DNA of 64,000 bases, taken from assembly GCA_038501625.1 (NCBI GenBank), contig JAZAYU010000718.1, positions 108,230-172,229 of the forward strand, given 5' to 3'. Shown here piece by piece: positions 22,593 through 34,035 of this stretch. The first letter of the stretch is position 1. The number at the start of each line of letters is the position of its first letter. Made by a program: the position numbers and the translations under genes. The notes below the pieces were generated by a model. The model ran no database searches and was not told where the DNA came from. It saw nothing but the letters and a program-made list of their open reading frames with translations. This DNA comes from Corbicula japonica. Lineage: Eukaryota; Mollusca; Bivalvia; Venerida; Cyrenidae.

Positions 22593-23070
22593 CTGAAATG
22601 TGAACATTCTACTAGAAAAATATGGCGTTCGGTGAAATAACCACACGAAATAAATAATAAATAATATTACAGGGCGAAGTTTAAATGCGTAAGGATACAT
22701 GTATAGCATACTGGACTAAACCCCATTTTTATGTCATTTGCCCCAAGATATTAATACCCCATGTATCCCTAAGCTTCCTTTCTATTCAAGCACAGAAACC
22801 AGTCAAAATTGTTTACATTTTAAAGCGTGAATATAAAGCCTTGTATTACTTACTTGAGTCAAAGTTTATCACAAGCTTTGAAATGAATATTTACCATCTT
22901 GTGTTAGATAGTCAGAATTTATTTTCATAAAAAAAAACACAACCAGTTACCAAAAAAAAATAAGTAAAATGTCAAAGCTTTGATGTTCACAAACATGAAG
23001 TTCTTAGCTTGTGGAGGCAGGGGGTTTTACGTATAACATGAAAATAAATACAAAATCTAAACCACTTTAC

Positions 23071-23202
23071 CTTGTTTGCATGTGCCGTTCACAGCACTGA
23101 ATCCTTTCTTGCACACGCATACTTTGTTGATACATTCAACATTTGAATCAGTTTTGCAGTCATCGCCATCAGCACCCTTACATTTTCCACCAACGGTTTC
23201 GT
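23071..23202 (-). CDS. Exon 11: EB/EGF-like Cys module 4
   Basis: 132 bp, donor GTAAAG, phase 1-1. It starts ETVGGKCKGADGDDC and shows all six cysteines in canonical spacing (ECINKVCVCKKG...NGTC). Closely similar to exon 9 and exon 14, consistent with tandem exon duplication. Confidence 0.85.
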
Positions 23203-23506
23203 CTGCAAGAAATCACATGTTTTTTTCAAACTGCTTTTGTTGGTGAAAACTCTTTTTCAAACGTGTGAAAACTTGGTGGTGAAAAAGGGTAGCGAAAATT
23301 CAAATTTTCTTTCTCAAACAGTAGTGCCTTATTACAAAACACATACATGTAAAGGCGACTTTTGCTTCACATCTTTGACGGCAGTGTTTTAGTACTTTAA
23401 AATTTTTACTTAATGATAATAAAAAAAATCATTTACACAGACGCACATAATATTCAAGAAACCAAACGCATTATGAACTAGACTTTGAGGTAAAACATTC
23501 AACTAC

Positions 23507-23626
23507 CTTTGGCGTCGGTTATATTTTCCTTCGCTGCAAAGTCTTTGCACACGCACTGTTGGCCTTCGCACACGCCCTGCTCCGTTTCAGACAACTCTGT
23601 TAGTGGTTCTTTGTTATCTAAAGTCT
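23507..23626 (-). CDS. Exon 10: degenerate Cys module 3
   Basis: Acceptor TCAAAG, donor GTAGTT, phase 1-1, 120 bp. The conserved opening Glu-Thr is kept (ETLDNKEPLTELSETEQG), but only three cysteines remain (VCEGQQCVCKDF): the first two and the last Cys of the module are gone. It is in frame with both neighbours, so it could be a decayed module kept as a spacer, or an exon skipped in some transcripts. Confidence 0.65.
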
Positions 23627-24510
23627 CTTTGAGATAATTTAAAGCCAATGATTATGTAAAAAAATTGTGGCAGTTAAAGTCATTGATTCAAATTGGTAAG
23701 CAAAAGTTTCAGTCAGACATAAAAAATATATTGTCATTTTCATTAATAAACATAAAATGAAAAATAGCCAAACAAAACAAGTTTAAAAAAAAATTAAATC
23801 GAAACGATACATTGTACATTAACATGTTACATGCTGTTAAACTATTCGTGCTAAACTATCCGGTGTTGTAAGTGTTCGTTATTTTGTTGTATTTTATTTA
23901 TTTTGCCTTTTTGCTTGGCTTTTTAGCAGTAAAAGTAATACAAGTTAACGAAAAAAGGGATTGCATCTATTTGCCGGTAGGAGACTGCATAGTATGTATA
24001 AGTGCCCACAAAATCGACAGATAACTGCCTGAGAAATACATGTACCACAAATTTCGATTTCAATTAGATTTTTGATTGCATCCTAAACATCAGACGCGTG
24101 ACGCGGCGACTGATATTTCCGTTGCGGGAACACTGTTCATAGTAAATTACGCCTTTAGCTTGCATTACTTAAAGCCACACCTTTTGTTATTGCTTCAGTG
24201 CTATATGTTCCATTTTTATCTTAGAAAACAAAACTTACAGTGCAACATCCGCAAGAAGAATGAATCTACAGCGACCAAAATTTGATTGTCAGTAAAACCT
24301 TAAATTGGAAGTTGAACGCAGTTTCTTCTGATTAAAGAGGCAGTTCTAACAGTAGTCGCATGACATAAAACGTGACCGGCGTCATGAAGTTTTGTAGTAC
24401 AACAGATGTTGACGGAGTTAGCTCTCTGGGTCAATATCTAATTGGAAACAGAAATTTGCAGTATAAAATATAAAATCTGCATAGTATTGCTAAGGTTTCA
24501 CAAGCATTAC

Positions 24511-24642
24511 CTGGAGAACATTTGCCGCGCAGTTCTTTATAACCTCCCTTGCATACACAAATTCCCCTCATACAAACAGCGTTCGAGTCCTTCTTACATG
24601 CCGCCCCATCATAGCCACTACATTTGCCACCAAGAGTTTCGT
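24511..24642 (-). CDS. Exon 9: EB/EGF-like Cys module 2
   Basis: Plus-strand boundaries TTAC|CTGG and TTTCGT|CT, phase 1-1, 132 bp. It opens with ETLGGKCSGYDG and carries the full six-Cys pattern C-x7-C-x7-C-x4-C-x-C-x10-C, ending GKCSP. The DSNAVC and GICVCKGG blocks are the module family's most conserved parts. Confidence 0.85.
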
Positions 24643-25450
24643 CTATATACAACATCAATTTACAATATAATGTAAACGTATTATAAAGACTTGAAAAATA
24701 TGCCCCATATCACCTGTCAAATATTTATGACGGTTAGTTACGCCGATTTGTTACCGCAAGGGTGCAAATTCAGCTTCTGAAATAGGGACGCCAGGGCATT
24801 CAAGTTCCCATGCCAAAACCGTTTGAGATTAGATTAGAATAATAATATAAAGTGCCTATTCCTATTATTTGAGACTGAATTAGTATACCATAATTACCCT
24901 AAATCTGAGGACATCGTTAATATTGGGACATCTTTTTCACGAAATCAATAATTTTTGCCTCACAATATATTGGGACACCATAAGGATTGGTATTTTTAAG
25001 TGGCCTTAAGTTTAGGAACACTTTTAGAAACAGTATTTTGTCGTCCGTAAATTTATAGTCACGAAACATTTTATTTATAATAAATTTAACTGTCCCAAAA
25101 CTTAGGGTTATTACGGTACTCTCGTTAAAAATTATCTGACGGTTGAAGTGGAATTTTATGGATTATGCTAAAGCTTTTGAATAAATCCAAGCTTGTTAAG
25201 TCAATTTTACATTTACATTTGTATTTTATATAACCTATCTCTTTACAAAACGTCATCTAATCTATAGAAAAAGAGGAATAAAAACATGTTTTACATTTTA
25301 GGAAATCCATAAAATTGCCGTGATGAAAATATTATATGAAAATTTTTATAACGTCTAAATTATTTTGTCTCACTTCAGTTTGACTTTTGACATATCTTCA
25401 TGGACATAACAGTTTGCCTATGAACTGCGATATGGACACAGGCTACTTAC

Positions 25451-25582
25451 CGTATACACATTTTCCTGCCCTTATATTTGTCCCTGGTTTACAAATGCAG
25501 AGTTGTATAACACATACGGCGTTTCTATCGTATACGCAATCCTTGCCCGATTCGTGGAAACAATGCGAATTCACGTACCCAA
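25451..25582 (-). CDS. Exon 8: EB/EGF-like Cys module 1
   Basis: Acceptor TTGTAG with a clear pyrimidine tract, donor GTAAGT, phase 1-1, 132 bp. Six cysteines with spacing C-x7-C-x7-C-x4-C-x-C-x10-C (HCFHESGKDC...LCICKPG...GKC). Unlike the later modules it starts GYVNSH rather than ET-x-GG. It joins the SET exon in frame (SA-V-GYV), which is the key link between the SET part and the module tail. Confidence 0.8.
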
Positions 25583-26929
25583 CTACAACAAGAAAGACAT
25601 ATGTTATAACATTATACAAAATTGCGCTTACTCAAATCCTTATCACTTAATCGAACATAATATTAATATTTAATGAGAAAAACTACAATAGTTTCTGTGC
25701 AAATGTCCTCGCAAATGTGTTATGTGTGCCTTTTGAACGAAAATTCTATCCCTGGGTGATTTGAGAATTTAAGTACACTCATCTTAAGTTCTAATTGGCC
25801 ATTTTTGTCAGAATTTTTCATTAGGAAAACATTGACTTTACTCTTTATTTGTGATCAATGGCCATCAACAGTCTTCAATTTAATCATTTAACTTGTAATA
25901 ATTGAATTAAGGACAGTTTGGGTGGGGTTGTCCTAAATATTTGCTCAAAATGGCAGTCAAGCAATTAAAATTGAAGCAACAAGAATTTCTCAAAACTGCT
26001 TGTTTTGTTTTATTAGCATCCCTAGTTAGAAGAACAAACATTTTAACCTTATTAATCAGCAGCTTTTGTTGTTTTAATAAATCCCCTTCACAGTACCCGA
26101 TTTTATAATTTACCTCCCTTTCAATTTAAGACTAGTTTCTATTTGACCCTGTGATGCAAGTAAATGATATTGGATTAATTTACGAAAAAAAATCAATTAA
26201 TATTAAAATACATTAAATTTTATTAAATTGAATCCAAGACAAACAGTTCCTTTCACAACCTCCCTGAGATAGAAGAGAAACGAAACTAGCATACATGATA
26301 ACCTATGCAATTGATGATCAATTAGAACTATGGGTTAGTATATACACCAGTTCTATCAGAAGCCAATAAATGAAGACAGACACCGCTGTTGATTTTTCAT
26401 TTGTATTGACATGCTATTGTGTTCTTGCGTAACAATGCTGACATTTAAATTAACTATTGTCTTGCAATTGTTTATGTATCAAGATTATTACATGAACATT
26501 GATTGGTGGACTGTCGTCGTGTTTTAATAGTTACAATCGTTTGTGGCGTCTTATTTTAATTAATATACTTATAACAACATGCTCTCTTTTCCTCTCTTCT
26601 TTTTTCGCTGCCATCGGAGGCTGTGTTTTGTGAGAGTGGCGATTCTGGATTTGCATATTTCACATTTTTTTCAAGATAACATTTTATTTAATTGTTTGTG
26701 GTATCTATTTTAAATATTATCATTTTATGAACTGTTTGGCTGTTTGGGAAAGCTGTTTCTTCTGGATGTGGCCATTCTAGATGTTCATGTTTACTTTCTA
26801 TTGACCATAATTATAAACCAATGCTATTTTCGTCTAGTATTTATGTGTTTATGCGGTGTGTGAAGATCACGACCATTCCTTATAAACCTAATTCACTTCA
26901 TCTATATTTTTCTGACTTAAGTATTTTAC

Positions 26930-27055
26930 CTGCCGATTTTAACTCGGAGGGGACCTCTCGAGTAATTCCTAAGCGTCTTCCGTATCCGTCTCCATACCAC
27001 ACTGTTAGTTCTTCATCTCGGTGCACGACACGGAAAGTCACATAATACACCTCAC
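26930..27055 (-). CDS. Exon 7: C-terminal PR/SET domain
   Basis: TTTTAG acceptor and GTAAAA donor, phase 1-1. After the split Gly codon it reads EVYYVTFRVVHRDEELTVWY then GDGYGRRLGI. This is the hallmark end of a PRDM PR domain (EELLVWYGDEYGRELGI in relatives), with the catalytic-region tyrosine of VWYG present. The junction with exon 6 restores QYKGEVYY, matching the conserved QYxGxIYY. The domain is therefore complete over exons 5-7. The D-G-Y replacement of D-E-Y is a visible deviation. Confidence 0.88.
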
Positions 27056-27089
27056 CTAAAATTAATATTTATATGTAATATGCGTCTGC

Positions 27090-27290
27090 AATCGATATTA
27101 CCAGAATAAGATATTTATAAATTTGCGGCTACAAAATTGATATATCCTAAAACTTATCTGTATATATATATGCATCTGTTAATTCGATATCACCTGAAGG
27201 AGATATTAAAGGTATGCGTCTGTAAAATCGATATCACCTGAAAGTGATATTTTTAGGTTTGTGTCAGACTGCAAAATCGTTATCAGAATG
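27090..27290. repeat. AT-rich direct repeats beside SET exon 7
   Basis: About four diverged copies of a 45-60 bp unit with the core TGTAAAATCGATATCACCTG and GATATTTATA. The same unit recurs at 31548-31780 beside exon 6. Confidence 0.65.
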
Positions 27291-27339
27291 ACTGCTGTCT
27301 CCATTTTTAACAAAGAACCAGAGTTTCCTTGGTTACATA

Positions 27340-28345
27340 TTTCGCGAAAGGCCAAAAGAATTGCCGGTCATTCGGTCCGATGAACAATGAAATTCTGCCG
27401 GACTAAAAAAGACGGAGATGATATTGTAAAATATTTAGTTTTTGTCTTTTAAATTTTAGGAAGATTTGTTTGAAACACAATGTGAACTTGTATTACATTT
27501 GATTTCAGTATTAACAAACTTGCACCAATAACAACACTTATAGTACCATTTTGTGCAAAGTCTAAGGCCTATTTCATTTTATATAGAATAACAAACAAGA
27601 AAATGTTTGAGATGTACATGTAAACCTTTATTTATTATACTACGATTTTTCAAAGATAACTTACTTCGACTGCCGATCGCCTGTCTTTCAATCGAATTCC
27701 CATCAAACTTTGTTAGACCCCCATTTCATTGTTTCCGTGAGATGAAAATCAGCAAGGGCAACAAAGCCTTTTTAAATTCCGATAAAATCGAAACTGAATG
27801 GCCTAGACGCAGGCATTTGCTCTGTGATTCGTTAATTGTCCCCAGTTTGAGCACAGAATATGCTCTGCCAACGCTAGACCATAGGGACTCGGTTTCAGCA
27901 AAAAGTACCTCTAAATAGTGAAGTTGAAAATTTGACTTGGTACTAATATTACTGAAAAGGTCTGCAGCCGCCATTAAACCAACGGAAGTCCGGTAAATTG
28001 ATTGTAGGGAAATCGCTTATATGTTCTAACCAATAGTTAAGAATACACTGCATCCCTTAAAATCAGTAAAGTAAATGAGGTATTTTTGCTGAAACCGGGT
28101 CCCTATGCGCTTGAGAGCCCAAACACCATTTTTCATCACATGGTCGTTAGATGATGTTATCGAATTTGCGATTGGACAATAGAAATCAGGCAACCAATCA
28201 CAAATCATTTTATTGTGACTAAAGGGAAGTAACCCGAGTTTATGGAAAAGTTTATGGTTACTTGCCTTAAATTTTAATTCGCATTTTTTCCGGACCGAAG
28301 CAAAATCTGTCGGACCTTTCCGATGGTCCGAAGCCTTTCACGAGG
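27340..28345. mobile_element. Imperfect inverted-repeat element
   Basis: Outer motifs CATTCGGTCCGATGAAC (27369) and GGACCTTTCCGATGGTCCG (28314) and inner motifs GACTCGGTTTCAGCAAAAAG (27887) and TTTTTGCTGAAACCGGGTCC (about 28083) are in inverted orientation. It is a diverged palindromic element of about 1 kb with no convincing ORF; ends are uncertain. Confidence 0.4.
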
Positions 28346-29977
28346 TTAGGGATATCGCCAACCGTCTGATAACCACTGACACATCTATAAAAACTTACTG
28401 ACTATTGATTTCGTACTTAAAATGATTGAAAATGCATTCTTCGTCTCCAGGTTTTTCTTACCAAATAAAATTATATCATTTAGATTTCGGCGATAAAAAT
28501 TTTCGGTTCGCGCCGATTTTTTTCGGGTCGGTCGTGGATGGTAGAACAAATAATATTTTATTTTAGGCATTGACTGTCAATGTTTTGATAAACATTATGC
28601 ATGAGTAAAGCAAGACGAATAACTGTAAAACAGCTGTTATTATATTTACTGAAGTGTTAAAATTGAGGCCCAACTTCTAAATCCGTAATATTATAATGAA
28701 CAGGACAATCAAAAACTTATGAAATAACCAGAAATGGTGACCCTTTTAAGCATGTGAAAGGGCAATTAAACAGCAAAAGAAATGCGCGTTATGGTTACTA
28801 ATAGTTGATAATTTGTAAACATTAATGGTGCAAGTATAATTTTAAAACGTTTAATCACGCATGCGATTAAATGATCAGATGGGCCTCATAAAAAAACAGC
28901 CCCTGGTTTGACAGGTAGAAGTACTGTTATAAGTACAGTCGCACATGAAAAACATGTATAATATACAGTATAAATTAAGAACGCTGTACATTTCCCTTTA
29001 AAGCCATTACAGAACATGTAATAAGGTATTGCGACAAGGCTTTCGAAACCTCAGCTAAACATATGTTTTGTCTAAAATTCAAGTGACGTTTTAAAGGAAA
29101 AAGTATCAGGAATCGCCACACTTACAAAACACAGCATCCCCACGCGAAAAAGAATAGAGGAAGAGAGAGCATGTTTGAAGAGAGGACGAGAGAGCATGTT
29201 TGTTATACATGTAAGTATGTCAATTCAAACAAAACGCCACGAACAATTAACGAAAAAGTACTTAAATAAATCTCTGAAAGCTTAAATCATATAACTTTTC
29301 AGACATTATGTTAGTCAACTTATGATGTTTTTCCGATTTGAACACCACCTCACTTCCTCTTACATGTAATTTAATAAGAGACAAGCTCACTAGTCAAATT
29401 GAAACAAAACGTTTTCAAAAGGAAAAACAAACCTTTATCGCTTGTAATGAACCTTAAGCATTATTACAAATGACAATTATATTTAATGGACTTGTCAAGA
29501 ACTTATAGAGTTGCTTACTGATATATATCATATAAAAGCAATTGAACTTAACAATGTGAAAAAAGGAAAATAAAATCATCCGATCGCAACTCCTTTTTAA
29601 ATTTTCTTGGGGTTACTACGCAAAAATCTCTAAAATAATAGTGAGTAAATCTGCCACGATAAATCCGACATTCTTCTAAGCGGGTTCTCATGGAACTCAA
29701 GAGCTCATGAATTTTCAATTGTGGAATTCGCGAACAAGAATTCCAGGTAGATCAACTAGCCGTGTGTGTTTTGTATATTTTTTATTTACAGCAGGCACAC
29801 GAATGTCCAACAAGTGCTCGGTAATGCTTTATCCCGGGACATTGGGGGCCATCAAACCTCTTTTAAAACCTTCCTTGGTGAATATAAGAACAAAATAATT
29901 TGAATTACACCCAATGCAGTTGTGATTTGCTCAAAAAAGATGTTAATTGCATTGATTGGTTGTCTTTATACACTTAA

Positions 29978-30187
29978 TTAAGGTAGTCTAACTGTAATGA
30001 TTTCCCGCGCTTTTTTCTCGAATGTCGGGAATACTCGGTTAACTGTCACTAACAGTCGACAATAATCGATGCCGCTTCGGTTACTATCGGCTCTGACGAG
30101 TAGCGTCGGAAGTCACCGAAAGCGAGCCGATGTTTGACGACGTCGCAAATTTATGCGCGGGAAAGCATTACAGTTAGACTACCTTAA
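29978..30187. mobile_element. MITE with about 30-bp terminal inverted repeats
   Basis: Left end TTAAGGTAGTCTAACTGTAA followed by TG..TTCCCGCGC. The right end is GCGCGGGAAAGCATTACAG and then TTAGACTACCTTAA, the reverse complement apart from a 2-base difference. About 210 bp, relatively CpG-rich inside, no ORF. TA dinucleotides flank both ends. Confidence 0.75.
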
Positions 30188-30689
30188 TACGATGCTTTTG
30201 CTCATGTATACAGAATGGAAACTGTTCAAATCATCACTAAACTGTTTTGACATAGTTCATTGTTTATGAGTGAGACAATGTGATTATTTTATTTATAAAA
30301 TCTTACGTATGTTTGTTATTCTGGAAAATAAATTGCTTCGTATCAAATATATATTACTTTAGGATGCTATCATATTCGCTATGCATGCCTAATTGTTATA
30401 AAGCAAACACCACTTATTGCATAGTAACACACCTCTATCTTGAAACAGCAACTGTTGACTGTAGACCCCTATCATACTTAAACTGAAATTTCATAGTTAT
30501 TTACAACCGATTTTTATTCTGATTTCGTCAGTGTACTCTGCGAACAATCAATCTTGGTGTAAATATAAATATTCATACCGGTTGTCTACAATATTATAAA
30601 ATTAACACACAATAATACTTGTGTGCAGAACTTTTTGTTGGGTATACATATGTTAGATTTGGTACCTTTTTATAAATAGGCATCCTAAC

Positions 30690-31290
30690 GGGTATTTATT
30701 GTGCATCCCTTCTTGCTGATCTGTTTATACTGTTAGGAAAGAGACTTTGTTTTCTCTTTCTACCGAACATCAATATAAGATTATTACAGCCTTTAACAAC
30801 ATCCAGAGGTACCTTAATGATTTATTGAATAGATAATAACCATTTTCCATATCTGGTTAATAAATGTATCACAATGAACTACATTTTAATAACTTTAAGC
30901 AAGAAATCAGAATTCAAAAAAGCAAGCAAACATCCTTAATCTAAACCTTTGCTTGAATATGTTTACGACACTTCTTTAATATATGATAAAGAGATGATAT
31001 TTATTATATTATATCAATTTTTTTCTTTCTTAGAAGAGATGTTTTTGAACATTGCATCATTTTATGGGGCTTATATCTCACAGTCTGAGAACATGCACTT
31101 TTCTAGAACTTGTTACGATGTATTTAATTTCAATGAACGTAATCTTTGCATAAAATGTAACAGACAACTTTTAAAACAAGGTTATCGGTATCACAAAGGA
31201 GGAAACATTTATCACTGATACCCAGGTTTAATTCAAAAACGCAGTTGCAGATTAAAATCACCATCGCAACAAGGTATTTCACAGGCTGAT
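30690..31290 (+). pseudogene. Second reverse transcriptase remnant
   Basis: Plus-strand copy of the sequence type at 17835-18490: TCTTTCTACCGAACATCAA, TTTAACAACATCCAGAGGTACC, TTCAATGAACGTAATCTTTG and AAACAAGGTTATCGGTATCAC are shared in order. It is more decayed, with stops in all frames, including loss of the YLDD region. Confidence 0.6.
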
Positions 31291-31547
31291 TTTATGAAAT
31301 ATTTTTAGATTTGAAAAAAAGTCTCCCCGTTCATTCAATCAGTGATTCAGTGCTATTATCCGTAAGTCTTTTGAAGGTCGTTGAGTACGGTATTTATGAA
31401 CTATGTCAATAGTACTTCTACAATTGCTTTGGTTTAAATATTTCGGCCAGTTTATAGATGGGGGGGGGGGTCAAATTTCAATATCCCATCAAGTATATAT
31501 TCGGCTATATCTATAAAGTTATGCATATTTCACTTTTAATCGCTATG

Positions 31548-31780
31548 CGTCTGTAAAATCGATATCACCTAAATGCGACATTGATTAGTATGCGTCTGTA
31601 AAATCGATATCAACTTAAAAAAGAGTTATAGGTTTGCTGCTGTAAAATCGATATCATATGAAAGAGAGATTTATTGGTTTGCTGCTGTAAAATCGATATC
31701 ATACGAAAGAGAGATTTATAGGTTTGCTGCTGTAAAATTGATTACATATAAAAGAGAGATTTTTAGGTTTGCGGTTGTAA
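31548..31780. repeat. Tandem direct repeats (about 47-bp unit) beside SET exon 6
   Basis: About five copies of GTTTGCTGCTGTAAAATCGA, then TATCATATGAAAGAGAGATTTATAG with small variations, directly next to the donor side of exon 6. The unit is shared with 27090-27290. Confidence 0.75.
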
Positions 31781-31816
31781 TGAACCGTCATTACCTCGAG
31801 GTTGCAATTGACGTAC

Positions 31817-31955
31817 CTTTGTACTGTGTTTTGAAAACGTTTTCTTGTTCCTCTTTATTTGGAGTGTTCGCATATCGTAGGTAATTGGAACGAGCGATGT
31901 CGAGACCATCGACCCAGTCTTTCTTTGTTATGTTAAACTCCTTTTCTTCAGACAT
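31817..31955 (-). CDS. Exon 6: central PR/SET domain
   Basis: TTACAG acceptor in phase 0, GTACGT donor in phase 1, 46 codons plus one base. It reads MSEEKEFNITKKDWVDGLD then ARSNYLRYANTPNKEEQENV and FKTQYK. This aligns by eye with the SNWMRYVNCAR..EEQNL..FQY block of PRDM proteins. The Asn of the RYVN motif is kept, but the following Cys-Ala-Arg is replaced by Thr-Pro-Asn. A block of AT-rich 45-50 bp direct repeats lies just upstream at 31548-31780 on the plus strand, that is, downstream of this exon in transcript order. Confidence 0.85.
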
Positions 31956-32559
31956 CTGTAAAACGTTAAATGAACATGTATATCTAATTCTCAAATATTG
32001 ATAAAGGCGATTTTTGTAGTATGTAATTACTATTGTTTAGGTTTTGAACAGATTATTATACACAACGTTGTGTATGTATTGTTTATTTAAAATCAATAAA
32101 TGAATAAATGAAATGAAATATTAGCGTTGAATTATATAAGCGGTTAAACTTACAGACTACATAAAACTCTTATTTCTTTTAAAAATCATATTATCTTTAA
32201 CAATTTCTATTTCAACTTCCTATCGCGTTATAACACAAAATAAAGCAAAGTAAGTAAATTTCACGGATCATTAACAATACCAACATATTTTAGAACATGT
32301 TGAATTAGTATTTTAAAAAGAAGCTGTGTTCAGGATGCCCCCCCCCCCCCCTACGCCCCGCTGCATAGTTTGTTATGCTAAAAATTACAGCACTGTGACA
32401 GTGTTACATGTAAAACAGCATCTAAAGTCACAAGTTAGTTCAAAATAACCATATATGTAAACTGAATGTTATTGCTATTTATGGACGTTGAGTGATATCC
32501 AACTTGCTGACAGGTAAACCATGTCTCTGAAAACTTAAAAGTAGATAATTTAAAAAAAA

Positions 32560-33360
32560 ACGATTCACAGGTTTGTGATTTTCAGAGTCATGACCTATGA
32601 AATGTTGAGTAAATGTGTAAACTTTCATGCCACTGCTGTTTGTAGAACTTAATAATATTATGCAACCTACCGAAACAGGCTTTTCTCTAAATACAGAGAT
32701 AACCCGAGAAGTAAGGTGTAAGAGTTATGCATCTTGTTAGGAAAAAGTCACATGCATTAGTATTTGACTCTATATATGCATCTAATAATGTCATGAAAGT
32801 ATATTTTAACGTTAATATATTTATTTAGTTTGTAAGTCTTGAAAATATCAATTACCCCTAACCTCATTGTGTCATAATTTCTACCAGGAGCATCGGTATG
32901 GAAGTTTGCACATTTACTGAACAGTGCACATGTCATGGCCCTGAAAATCAAATAACTGTGGATCGTTTTGTCTTGGATTAGTTCCCATTTTGTTCTTTGA
33001 GACATGGTTGACCTGTTTCAGCTTGTTGAAGCAACTTGATATTTGGGAATACATGTACGTGTTTCCCATTTGTAAATCAGATTAGTTTTCACTATTACAT
33101 TTTGATACAATAAACCCACGGAAATCGTTTCTTAAGTGAAAAATGTGAAATATAAATAATAGTAACATCAACCAGACAAGGTCATGACCTATGCACTGTT
33201 AAGTCAGTGTGTAAACTTCAAGCCGCAGCTGTTTGAAGATTTGAGAAAAAGCTAACTTGCAGAAACGGGTTAACCGGACGGATGGGCGGACATTCATGCG
33301 GACAGATGGTTCAATCGCTAGATGCCGAGGCATTATCAGACAAGAATTTTTGTATCAGAG
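32560..33360. repeat. Two copies of a dispersed repeat
   Basis: 32577-32690 (TCATGACCTATGAAATGTTG, GTGTAAACTTTCATGCCACT) and 33180-33290 (TCATGACCTATGCACTGTTA, GTGTAAACTTCAAGCCGCAG) are direct copies. The second continues into GGACGGATGGGCGGACATTC, a tract typical of many invertebrate repeats. A poly-C run lies at 32340-32351. Confidence 0.5.
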
Positions 33361-33415
33361 ATATATGCTCTTGTTTTAATTCGTGAAATGATTGAAAATT
33401 GATTTAACTACATAC

Positions 33416-33616
33416 GCTCCATGCATATAGGTTGTCCTCTTGTTCAGGAATGTTCATGCTCGTCTGTTTAAAGCCTTTATAAGGACCAAACACAGTGCCG
33501 ATCGGTAATGTTTTGGAAGCAAAAATTCCAAGGCCAGCAATAGGAGACTCTTTTAGGTGAATGAATTCGTTGGGGAGGGTCTTCCTAGCCCGATCTGGAT
33601 CATAACATACCGTTGT
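33416..33616 (-). CDS. Exon 5: N-terminal half of the PR/SET domain
   Basis: TTTCAG acceptor, GTATGT donor, phase 0-0, 67 codons. It contains LPNEFIHLKESPIAGLGIFA and, further on, GTVFGPYKG and YAWS. The PIAGLGIFA stretch corresponds to the glycine-rich S-adenosylmethionine-binding motif of SET/PR domains (AGLGVW in PRDM9), and FGPYKG matches the conserved FGPYEG of PRDM proteins. This is the strongest family assignment in the window. Domain function in known members is methyl transfer from AdoMet to lysine, usually on histones; the substrate here is unknown. Confidence 0.85.
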
Positions 33617-34035
33617 CTGAAAACAAGAAAGAATTTAAATAAACCCGATGTCAGTGTGCGACCATAGTCATTATCTGGGGACAAGATGTTTAGACGGCCA
33701 AGGGAGAGCACTTTCCCTGTAAACGAGGGCTCACGCGTTCCAATACTTGTCTGGTGCACATCTTTTCACACCCTGTGACACGTAAATGAGTGCAATCTGA
33801 TTAAAATAATATCCTGAAAACCGCTACGCTATCAGGATCTGACGACGAGCAGCTAAAACGTGCTTTTATCACAAACCTTTTTCAACCAACCAGATTGTCG
33901 CCTACAAAATCGCGAAAGTGAAAGTAAACATTCTATATTAAACCATGAAAAGTGTTGAGAGCCTGCGTAAGATATATTTTGCTGAATTCCTTTGTGTTTA
34001 TGTAGTATTGCAATTATTTCTAATGTAATAACATC

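Noticed and set aside
24076..24285. Plus-strand 69-codon ORF between exons 9 and 10
   Set aside because: AT-rich intron; no conserved motif and no splice support.
27607..27918. 103-codon ORF
   Set aside because: Falls within a diverged inverted-repeat element and has no recognisable domain; the opposite strand has a similar ORF, as expected for a palindrome.
32757..33005. 82-codon minus-strand ORF between exons 5 and 6 as an extra exon
   Set aside because: Exons 5 and 6 already join in phase 0 and give a continuous PR domain, so an insert here would break the fold.
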